DNA of 23,677 nucleotides from Clostridia bacterium (lineage in GTDB: Bacteria > Bacillota_A > Clostridia > Christensenellales > Aristaeellaceae): the NCBI GenBank assembly GCA_017530275.1, contig JAFXMP010000189.1:1-23677 (forward strand), read 5' to 3'. This document shows positions 13,046 through 22,442 of this stretch, piece after piece. Every line of letters starts with the position of its first letter. The first letter of the stretch is position 1. A model generated the notes under the pieces. That model made no database searches. It had not been told where the DNA came from and was given only the letters and a program-made list of their open reading frames with translations. A program made the translations under genes and the position numbers.

Positions 13046-14710
13046 TCAGCCTAAATCCACGATGATGGGCAGGATCATGGGATTGCGCTTGATCTTTTCG
13101 TAAATATACCGGTGCAGCTCATCCTTGATGCGGTTCTTGATGCTGGGCCAGTCGCTGCCCTCGATGCGGCCATAGGAGGCGATGATGCCGCGCACCACTT
13201 CCCGGGTGCATTCGATGATGTCCTCGTTTTCGCGCACGTACACGAACCCACGGGAAATCACGTCCGGGCCGGAGACCAGCACGCCGTTGGTTCGGTCGAA
13301 GGCCATGGCGACGATGATCAGGCCATCCTGACTGAGGTGCTTGCGGTCCCTGAGCACCACGTTGCCCACGTCGCCAATGCCCAGACCGTCCACCAGCACT
13401 TCGCCCACGGGTACGGTGCCTGCGATGGACAGGCTGTCCTGGCTCATTTCGATCACCTGACCGGCGGCGGGCAGCACGATGTCCTTGCGGTCCATGCCCA
13501 TGGCTTCCGCAAGCTCCGCGTGCTGCCAAAGCATGCGGTATTCGCCGTGCACGGGGATAAAATACTTGGGCCGGGTCAGGGCGTGCATCAGCTTGATTTC
13601 TTCCTGGCAGGCGTGGCCGGAAACGTGCACCTCTGCCATGGCTTCATAAATCACTTCCGCGCCGCAGCGGTACAGCTGGTTGATCACCCGGGAAACGAAT
13701 TTTTCGTTGCCAGGAATGGGGGTGGCGGAAATGATCACCTTGTCGCTGGGCTTGATCTGGAGCTTGCGGTGTTCGGAGAAGGCCATGCGGGTCAAGCCGC
13801 TCATGGGCTCGCCCTGGCTGCCGGTGGTGAGGATAAGCAGCTCGTCGTCCCGGTAATTGTCCAGGTCGTCCACTTCCAGGTAATACTCGTCGGGGATCAC
13901 CAATTCACCAAGCTGCATAGCCACCCGGCTGACGGAGATCATGCTGCGGCCCACGAAACACACCTTGCGTCCGAAGCGGATGCCGCTGTCGATTACCTGC
14001 TGCAGGCGGTTGATGTTGCTGGCGAACATGGCGATGATCACCCGGCCCTGGGCGTTGCGGAACTGGTTGATGAAGGTTTCGCCGATCTTGCGCTCGCTCA
14101 TGGTGTAGCCAGGCCGCTCGATATTGGTGCTTTCGCAGAGCAAAGCCAGCACCCCTGCGTCCCCCGCCATGGCCAGGGAGCTTAAATCGGTCACTTCCTT
14201 GTCCACTGGGGTGAAATCGATCTTAAAGTCGCCGGAATGCACGATCACGCCAGCGGGGCATTTGATGATCAAGGCGCAGGCCCCGGGGATAGAATGGCTC
14301 ACCTTGATGAATTTGACCGTAAACTGGCCGATAGTCACTTCCTGCCGCGGCACGATGGGGGTCATCTGGATATCGTTCACCCGGTGCTCCCGCAGTTTCA
14401 GGTCGATCAGCGCCAGCGTCAGCCTCGTGCCCCAGATGGGGGCGGGCACCTGCTGCAGCACGTAGGGGGTGGCGCCGATATGGTCCTCGTGGCCATGAGT
14501 GAACACATAGCCGCGCACCCGGTTTTTGTTGGCCACCAGATAGGAAGCGTCCGGGATCACCAGATCGATGCCCAGCATATCGTCGTTGGGGAAAATGGAA
14601 CCGCAGTCCACCACCAGGATATCATCTTCATATTCAATGGCGGTCATGTTTTTGCCGATTTCATCGACGCCGCCCAACGGTATAATCCGCACTTTAGGAA
14701 ATTGGGACAT
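13046..14710 (-). CDS. rnj: Ribonuclease J
   Basis: 554 residues, the normal length. RNase J is an mRNA- and rRNA-processing 5'-3' exonuclease and endonuclease of the beta-CASP metallo-lactamase group. Zinc site: THGHEDHIGA (His72, His74, Asp76, His77), SHSIPGA (His139) and HSGDFKIDF (Asp161). Beta-CASP motifs: ESTNIERPGYTMSER, TTGSQGEPMSGLTRMA, VHVSGHACQEEI (363-366) and IPVHGEYRML (388-390). The C-terminal domain is present. ATG 14710 follows AAAGGAGG by about 6 bases. It is transcribed away from secA. Only one copy is seen here, so J1 or J2 cannot be decided, though similarity of start and length fits RnjA. Confidence 0.95.
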   Translation of the reverse strand: MSQFPKVRIIPLGGVDEIGKNMTAIEYEDDILVVDCGSIFPNDDMLGIDLVIPDASYLVANKNRVRGYVFTHGHEDHIGATPYVLQQVPAPIWGTRLTLALIDLKLREHRVNDIQMTPIVPRQEVTIGQFTVKFIKVSHSIPGACALIIKCPAGVIVHSGDFKIDFTPVDKEVTDLSSLAMAGDAGVLALLCESTNIERPGYTMSERKIGETFINQFRNAQGRVIIAMFASNINRLQQVIDSGIRFGRKVCFVGRSMISVSRVAMQLGELVIPDEYYLEVDDLDNYRDDELLILTTGSQGEPMSGLTRMAFSEHRKLQIKPSDKVIISATPIPGNEKFVSRVINQLYRCGAEVIYEAMAEVHVSGHACQEEIKLMHALTRPKYFIPVHGEYRMLWQHAELAEAMGMDRKDIVLPAAGQVIEMSQDSLSIAGTVPVGEVLVDGLGIGDVGNVVLRDRKHLSQDGLIIVAMAFDRTNGVLVSGPDVISRGFVYVRENEDIIECTREVVRGIIASYGRIEGSDWPSIKNRIKDELHRYIYEKIKRNPMILPIIVDLG

Positions 14711-14830
14711 AAAAGCCTCCTTTTTTTCATGGCCGATTTAGGATTTTATGAAAACGCTTTCTGTGAACGATTTTGACACGAATCTGGGGAAGAAAGGCTT
14801 TTCAGAAAAATCTACCACCAATCTAATGCT

Positions 14831-14836
14831 ATTATA
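14831..14836 (-). promoter_or_regulatory. Possible -10 box of the ribonuclease J promoter
   Basis: A perfect TATAAT on the minus strand, 120 bases before the start codon, in a short AT-rich patch. No good -35 hexamer is found at 16-18 bases, so this is tentative. The leader would be about 115 bases long, leaving room for autoregulation, which is known for RNases but not shown here. Confidence 0.35.
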
Positions 14837-14917
14837 ACACATTGCGGGCCAAAATACCAGTGTGGCTAATTTCATAAATAATGCCCCCGTTTCTACGCCA
14901 ATATGAATAAAACTCAC

Positions 14918-14946
14918 AAAAAACGGTGCTTAACAGGCCGTTTTTT
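14918..14946. terminator. Terminator-like hairpin in the divergent rnj-secA gap
   Basis: AAAAAACGG (14918-14926) is the exact inverse of CCGTTTTTT (14938-14946) with an 11-base loop and A/T tracts on both sides. It lies upstream of both divergent genes, where no known transcript should end. Confidence 0.8.
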
Positions 14947-15005
14947 CCATCCTGTGATATTCCGGGGGATCAGGCGATGAAATGCATGAAAAATGAGCGC
15001 TGGGG

Positions 15006-15035
15006 TTGCTATGGGGGCATCTTGCGTGGTATAAT
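15006..15035 (+). promoter_or_regulatory. Likely secA promoter
   Basis: TTGCTA (15006-15011), 18 bases, perfect TATAAT (15030-15035). RNA would start near 15042, about 53 bases before ATG 15095. The same operon probably includes the RDD gene. Confidence 0.65.
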
Positions 15036-15094
15036 AAAAGATGGTGTTATGTGCCTTCAAGCCATCGCGCCAATCGATATCGAGGAGAAAAAGC

Positions 15095-17868
<2,774 letters not shown>

Positions 17869-17872
<4 letters not shown>

Positions 17873-18285
17873 ACGTCCCTTTCCGGCGTGCTCTTGCTGC
17901 AGTGATTGACTTTGCAGTGTTTATCGTCCCTGGCGCATTGATCATGAACCTGCTGACGAAATGCGGCCTTGTCGAAGCGCCTTCCGGGGCGGGTGTTTCT
18001 TCCGCTTTTCAGCTTTCTACGCTCATTCTGTCCGCGCTGGTTATGGTTGGCGTGGGCGTGAAGGATATCCTGTTTTTTCCGGATGGCAGCGTGGGAAAGC
18101 GTATCATGGGCTTGCGGCTTATGAAGCTTGATGGAAGTAAAGTGACGGTTTTAGACGGCTTCAAACGCCTGCTGCCCATCGCCATTTGGCCGGTGGAAGC
18201 TATTCTGGTGCTGGTGAAAAATAAACGCTTGGGAGACAAATGGGCAAATACCCAAGTCACGGCGGCAAATCCCCGGAAACTTTGA
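17869..18285 (+). CDS. RDD-family membrane protein
   Basis: 138 residues with three likely membrane segments (about 8-28, 45-65 and 100-117). The RDD signature is present: [18 protein letters not shown] with Arg and Asp in the first helix, then [20 protein letters not shown], then [10 protein letters not shown] with the last Asp. RDD proteins are poorly characterised; some act as ion/proton transporters. Its ATG overlaps the secA stop codon (ATGA), so it is translated from the secA mRNA by coupling. A role in envelope or transport physiology is inferred only from this link. Confidence 0.85.
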
Positions 18286-18342
18286 CGCCGTGAATCAATC
18301 AATGGAAGTATTTCTGACCGATCACAGAAGGGAGGAATCCGG

Positions 18343-19191
18343 ATGAAACGTTTATGCTGTATGCTGCTGGCCCTGTGCTTCCTATGCTGCGCCGCAGTTC
18401 CGGGCATAGCGGAAGCGTATGGGGAAGACTGGACGCTGTTTGAAAGCCGCTTTGGGTTTACTCTGTGGTATCCGGAGGACCAATTGGACTTATGGACCGA
18501 CGATTGGCTGGAGGAAACGGCGGAATGCTTCTGCCCCTGGGACGATCAATCCGGCGTAGCGGAATTGGTCTGCCGGGGCAGCCGCTATTCCGCCATGATG
18601 TGGGACGATTATACCCGGATCAGCGACGATGAGCTGGACGCCGATTTTGGCCTGCCCTTTGAGGTGACGGCTTATACCGACGGGGAAACCATCGCGGAAC
18701 AGTGGATCGTGTCCGCCCCGGATGCCGATTACGTGTTCATCATCGAATACGAAGTGGGCGATCCCCAGGGCTGGGCCCCGCTGTTCCATTCCGTGCTGGA
18801 AACCCTGGAGTTTCCGGGCCAATCCGCCGGGAACGCCGATTTCCGCGTAGACTTTTACCAGGGCGGCGCGGCGGGCATGCAGTTCACCGACATGGTAGTG
18901 GATGAGGACGCGGACCCCATTGTGCTGATTCCCCTGCGGGAAATGCGGGAATTTGCGCTGGAATACCTGGATTGGGATTTTGATGCCATGACGCCCACCG
19001 TCGCCATGACGCTTTATGCCGCCGCGTACCTTGCACCCGGCAATAACCTGCGCGTTTCCTGCTATTTTGAGGACATTATGCCCAACCTGCGCGTGCGCTA
19101 CACCGACGCGGAAGGGGAAGCCCAGTGTTTCTACCTTTTCCAAAGCGGACGGGATGGCTCTCTGATGCTGCTTACCGAGAGCGAGCTTTGA
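18343..19191 (+). CDS. Secreted protein of unknown function
   Basis: 282 residues. ATG 18343 follows GGGAGG by about 7 bases. A Cys-rich hydrophobic signal peptide (LCCMLLALCFLCCAAVPG) ends near IAEA-YGED. No standard lipobox is clear, so cleavage by signal peptidase I is likely. The mature part is acidic and Trp/Tyr rich (FGFTLWYPEDQLDLWTDDW), the style of small extracellular beta-sandwich domains, with a second half reading MTLYAAAYLAPGNNLRVSCY. I recognise no catalytic motif or named family. It lies between the RDD gene and prfB on the same strand with 57- and 102-base gaps, so it may share their transcript. Confidence 0.75.
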   Translation: MKRLCCMLLALCFLCCAAVPGIAEAYGEDWTLFESRFGFTLWYPEDQLDLWTDDWLEETAECFCPWDDQSGVAELVCRGSRYSAMMWDDYTRISDDELDADFGLPFEVTAYTDGETIAEQWIVSAPDADYVFIIEYEVGDPQGWAPLFHSVLETLEFPGQSAGNADFRVDFYQGGAAGMQFTDMVVDEDADPIVLIPLREMREFALEYLDWDFDAMTPTVAMTLYAAAYLAPGNNLRVSCYFEDIMPNLRVRYTDAEGEAQCFYLFQSGRDGSLMLLTESEL

Positions 19192-19293
19192 AAGGACCTT
19201 TGCGGCGCCTGGAGCTTTTTTGAGGCAAATCCGCTGTAGCAAGCGCTGTTTTCCAATATCCACACGCCACACTGAATCAAAGGAGAGATTTTT

Positions 19294-20400
19294 ATGATTT
19301 TAGAATTAGATCAATATACCCAGCGGGTGGACGCCCTGCGCAGCCAGCTCAAGGAAGTGGGCGAAGGGCTGCACATGGACGACATGGAACGGGAGCTGCA
19401 GGAGCTGCATGAGGAAATGAACGCCGACGGCTTCTGGGATAACCTGGAACGCTCCACCCACGTGAACCGCCGCATCGCCAATCTGGAAGGCCGTATCAAG
19501 CATTACAATTCCCTGGTGTCCGGCTGCGACGACGTGGAAACCATGATGGAACTGGCCCAGGAAGAAGATGATTCTTCCATGGTGGAGGAAGCCGGGGCGG
19601 AAATCGAGCGCCTGGAAAAGGAAACCGAAGCCCTGGCCCTGGAAACCCTCATGCGCGGGCATTACGACGATAACGACGCCGTGCTGTCGCTCCACGCGGG
19701 CGCGGGCGGCACCGAAGCCCAGGACTGGACCTCCATGCTCTACCGCATGTATACAAGATACTGCGAGCGCATGGGCTTTACCGTCAAATTATTGGATTTG
19801 CTGGACGGGGACGAGGCGGGCATCAAGTCCGTCACCTTCGAGGTCAGCGGCGATCACGCCTACGGGTATCTCCGCGGGGAAAAGGGTGTGCATCGGCTGG
19901 TGCGCATTTCGCCCTTCGACGCCAACGCCCGGCGGCATACCTCCTTCGCCTCCCTGGACGTGGCCCCCATGCTGGAGGAGGACGACAGCGAAATCGAAAT
20001 CGATATGAAATACGTCCGGGTGGACACCTACCACTCCTCCGGCGCGGGCGGCCAGAACGTGAACAAGACCTCCTCCGCCGTGCGCATGACCTACGTCAAG
20101 GACGACGTGACCATCGTGGTCAGTTGCCAGACCGAGCGCGACCAGGTGCAGAACCGCGCCACCTGTATCAAGATGTTAAAGGCCAAGCTGCTGGAGCTGC
20201 GCGAGCGCGCCAAGGAACAGGAAATGGCCGACATCAAGGGCGAAATGAAGAAGATCGAATGGGGCAGCCAGATCCGCTCCTACGTCTTCCAGCCCTACAC
20301 CATGGTGAAGGATCACCGCACCGGCTACGAATCCGGCAACATCGACGACGTGATGGACGGCAACTTAGAAGGCTTCACCACGGCGTATTTGAAGATGTAG
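19294..20400 (+). CDS. prfB: Peptide chain release factor 2, without programmed frameshift
   Basis: 368 residues, full length. RF2 recognises UGA and UAA in the ribosomal A site and triggers peptide release. Motifs: HAGAGGTEAQDWTSMLYRMY, RLVRISPFDANARRHTSF with the SPF codon-recognition triplet at 206-208, and SSGAGGQNVNKTSSAVR with the catalytic GGQ at 252-254. The N-terminal helices (MILELDQYTQRVDALRSQL) continue in one frame through the region where many prfB genes carry an in-frame UGA and a +1 shift near codon 25, so no autoregulatory frameshift exists here. ATG 19294 follows AAAGGAGAG by about 6 bases. Confidence 0.97.
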   Translation: MILELDQYTQRVDALRSQLKEVGEGLHMDDMERELQELHEEMNADGFWDNLERSTHVNRRIANLEGRIKHYNSLVSGCDDVETMMELAQEEDDSSMVEEAGAEIERLEKETEALALETLMRGHYDDNDAVLSLHAGAGGTEAQDWTSMLYRMYTRYCERMGFTVKLLDLLDGDEAGIKSVTFEVSGDHAYGYLRGEKGVHRLVRISPFDANARRHTSFASLDVAPMLEEDDSEIEIDMKYVRVDTYHSSGAGGQNVNKTSSAVRMTYVKDDVTIVVSCQTERDQVQNRATCIKMLKAKLLELRERAKEQEMADIKGEMKKIEWGSQIRSYVFQPYTMVKDHRTGYESGNIDDVMDGNLEGFTTAYLKM

Positions 20401-20419
20401 TAAGCGGACGGGGAGTTTT

Positions 20420-20459
20420 GCGAGAAACCTTTCTTTTCGGAAAAAGAAAGGTTTCTCGC
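20420..20459. repeat. 18-bp perfect hairpin after prfB
   Basis: 20420-20437 is the exact inverse of 20442-20459 around a 4-base CGGA loop. The stem holds GCGAGAAACC, then a pyrimidine run. No T tract follows (CGCTCTTCC), so it is not a textbook terminator, but it lies 20 bases after the prfB stop and could end the transcript or stabilise its 3' end. It could also be a dispersed intergenic repeat. Confidence 0.75.
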
Positions 20460-20522
20460 GCTCTTCCAAAGAAAACCCTCCTCGGGATGCTTCTTAATAT
20501 TCTATTCCAGCTTTACGCCCCG

Positions 20523-20531
20523 TGATACGAT
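20523..20531 (+). promoter_or_regulatory. Possible extended -10 promoter giving a leaderless mRNA
   Basis: TGATACGAT fits TGnTAnnnT and ends 6 bases before ATG 20538, which has no visible ribosome binding site. RNA would begin at or near the start codon. No good -35 is seen. Confidence 0.3.
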
Positions 20532-20537
20532 GATAAA

Positions 20538-21242
20538 ATGAAACGAGTTTCGTATTTTTGTTTGGGCCTGGTCGGGTTTATTTCTTTGCTCTGCTCCATC
20601 GCCGCGTCCGGCGTCACCAATGAAAACCTGATGAAGCAGGGCTTTCTTGGGTACAGCCAGACGGCACATTTGAATGTGCCTGCCAGCCGGTATGGGGATT
20701 ACGCCAAGGCCATCGCCCAATATCTGGATGGGAAAACGGCGGCTGTTCAGGTAAAAAATCCCGATTCCGACGAAATGGAAAACGCTTTTTCCGAAAAGGA
20801 AAACGCTCATCTTTCCGATGTGCGGGGCATCGTGAACGTGCTCAAAATCATCCGTTGGGTCGGGGGCGGGATGGTGATCGGATTGCTGGCCCTGCTGTAT
20901 TTCAAGCACAAAGCCCAGCCCGCGCAATTCCTGCAAGACGCCGTGCGTGGCTTCGCTCTTTCCGCCCTGTTCCTGCTGCTTATTGCCACCGTTTTGGCTG
21001 TTTGGGGTGGGGTGAATTTTGACGGCCTGTTCGTTACGCTGCATAAAGTATTATTCACTAACAATCTGTGGCTCCTGAACCCCAATACTGATTTATTGAT
21101 GGCTTTCATGCCCTTGAATTTCTTCATCTGGTACGCCGGGGAAATGCTCAAATCTATGCTGCCCGTGCTGGGCATGATGCTGGCCGTGATCGTGGCGTGG
21201 CTGAAAATCGGGAAAACACAAAAGGAAACGGAAACGAAATGA
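20538..21242 (+). CDS. DUF1461 / TIGR01906-type integral membrane protein
   Basis: 234 residues. There is an N-terminal hydrophobic helix (SYFCLGLVGFISLLCSIAAS), an extracellular domain, and helices at about 104-122, 135-155 and 197-223. The extracellular domain includes FSEKENAHLSDVRGIV, and before the last helix comes NNLWLLNPNTDLLMAFMPLN, the Trp-Leu-Leu-(Asn/Asp)-Pro and Met-Pro signatures of this family. The family has no proven function. ATG 20538 lacks a ribosome binding site, unlike its neighbours. Its TGA overlaps the tsaD start by ATGA, so the two are co-transcribed and translationally coupled. Confidence 0.8.
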   Translation: MKRVSYFCLGLVGFISLLCSIAASGVTNENLMKQGFLGYSQTAHLNVPASRYGDYAKAIAQYLDGKTAAVQVKNPDSDEMENAFSEKENAHLSDVRGIVNVLKIIRWVGGGMVIGLLALLYFKHKAQPAQFLQDAVRGFALSALFLLLIATVLAVWGGVNFDGLFVTLHKVLFTNNLWLLNPNTDLLMAFMPLNFFIWYAGEMLKSMLPVLGMMLAVIVAWLKIGKTQKETETK

Positions 21243-22294
21243 GCTATTTTGAATCCTGCCAGCGGCAGGCGGAAGCCCTGCAAAAGAAGGAACACGTCCG
21301 CATCCTCGCCATTGAATCCAGCTGCGACGAAACGGCGGCGGCGGTGATCGAGGATGGGCGTACGATCCTGTCCAACGCCGTCTTTACCCAAATCGACCTG
21401 CACGCCCTGTACGGCGGGGTGGTGCCGGAAATTGCCAGTCGGGCCCACGTGGAAAAGGTCGATCTCATGGTGGATCAGGCATTGAAGGACGCGGGGATGG
21501 AACTGAAAGACGTGGACGCCATCGCCGTCACCTACGGCCCCGGCCTGGTGGGGGCGCTGCTCATCGGCGTTTCCTGCGCCAAGGCCCTGGCCTTTGCGGC
21601 AAACAAGCCCCTGGTGCCGGTCAACCACATCGAGGGCCATATCTGCGCCAATTTCTTAACGCACCCGGATCTGGAGCCGCCCTTTGCCTGCCTGGTGGTC
21701 AGCGGCGGGCACAGCCATTTGTTCTCTGTGGAGGATTACGGCGTGTTCCGCATCATCGGCCAGACCCAGGACGACGCGGCGGGGGAGGCCTTTGACAAAG
21801 CCGCCCGGGTGCTGAATATCCCCTACCCAGGCGGGCCCCTGCTGGACAAGCTGGCCGAAACGGGCGATCCCCACGCCTTGAAGCTGCCCCGGCCCAAGAC
21901 CGAAGGCCGCTATGATTATTCCTTTTCCGGCCTGAAAACGGCTTTCATCAACGCCGTCCACAACGCCCGGCAGAAGGGCGAAGCGCTGAACGACGCCGAT
22001 TTGGCCGCTTCCTTCCGCGCCGCCGTGGTCTCCTTCCTGGTGGACAAGGCCATGCTTGCCGCCGAAGAACTGAACCTAAAAAAAATGGCCCTGGCCGGGG
22101 GCGTGTCCGCCAACAGCCTGCTGCGCCGCGAAATGGAAGCCGCCTGCCGGAAGCGGAACATTCATCTGTATATGCCCCGCCTGAACCTCTGCGGCGACAA
22201 CGCCGCCATGATCGGCTCCGCCGCCTACTATCATTTGATGCGGGGCGAAATCGCCGATTTGACCCTGAACGCCAAACCAGCGTTGCGATTATAG
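21239..22294 (+). CDS. tsaD: tRNA N6-threonylcarbamoyladenosine transferase TsaD
   Basis: 351 residues. TsaD transfers the threonylcarbamoyl group from TC-AMP (made by TsaC/TsaC2) to A37 of ANN-decoding tRNAs, working with TsaB and TsaE, which are not in this window. Motifs: ILAIESSCDETAAAVIEDG (22-40), VTYGPGLVGALLIGVSCAKA, NHIEGH with metal ligands His130 and His134, VVSGGHSHLF, DDAAGEAFDKAARVL, YSFSGLKTA, LAGGVSANSLLR, and LNLCGDNAAMIGSAAY with the second metal Asp. ATG 21239 overlaps the upstream stop (ATGA); AAGGAAAC is 11 bases upstream. A longer frame starting at 21197 would lie inside the upstream gene and is not needed. Confidence 0.96.
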   Translation: MSYFESCQRQAEALQKKEHVRILAIESSCDETAAAVIEDGRTILSNAVFTQIDLHALYGGVVPEIASRAHVEKVDLMVDQALKDAGMELKDVDAIAVTYGPGLVGALLIGVSCAKALAFAANKPLVPVNHIEGHICANFLTHPDLEPPFACLVVSGGHSHLFSVEDYGVFRIIGQTQDDAAGEAFDKAARVLNIPYPGGPLLDKLAETGDPHALKLPRPKTEGRYDYSFSGLKTAFINAVHNARQKGEALNDADLAASFRAAVVSFLVDKAMLAAEELNLKKMALAGGVSANSLLRREMEAACRKRNIHLYMPRLNLCGDNAAMIGSAAYYHLMRGEIADLTLNAKPALRL

Positions 22295-22312
22295 AATAGG
22301 ATAAATTTTAGA

Positions 22313-22340
22313 TTGATTCTTTTGCTTTTTTGTGTATACT
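22313..22340 (+). promoter_or_regulatory. Promoter pointing into the truncated ORF at the IS110 edge
   Basis: TTGATT (22313-22318), 16 bases, TATACT (22335-22340), 18 bases after the tsaD stop. Confidence 0.5.
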
Positions 22341-22358
22341 TAGCAATGAGGTGATAGT

Positions 22359-22442
22359 GTGAAAACAAAGTTTGGAGCAAGTAATGGCCCACCAATCCAA
22401 AGGAAGGCAAAGCAAACAAGCCTCATTGAGGCAGTAAATTGA
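22359..22442 (+). CDS. 27-codon ORF, probably the 5' end of a gene cut by the IS element
   Basis: GTG 22359 follows GAGGTG (22348-22353) by 5 bases, with a promoter just upstream. The frame starts (M)KTKFGASNGPPIQRKAKQ and stops at TGA 22440-22442, 15 bases before the transposase stop codon. Promoter, ribosome binding site and start all look real, but the product is too short for a usual enzyme, so I infer truncation near the IS110-family end. It could also be a genuine small protein. Not recognised. GCCTCATTGAGGC (22421-22433) inside it is a near-palindrome. Confidence 0.35.
   Translation: MKTKFGASNGPPIQRKAKQTSLIEAVN

Noticed and set aside
13112..14185. 357-residue open frame antisense to ribonuclease J
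   Set aside because: Same reason: a codon-bias shadow of rnj with Ala/His/Asp/Gly-rich composition and no initiation signals.
14773..14801. TTGACA at 14773-14778 as a plus-strand promoter for an RNA ending at 14946
   Set aside because: The matching -10 position reads GGCTTT; no acceptable -10 lies at 16-18 bases.
19294..19400. Programmed frameshift site in prfB
   Set aside because: No in-frame TGA or CTTTGAC-like slip site in the first 35 codons; the protein is full length in one frame.
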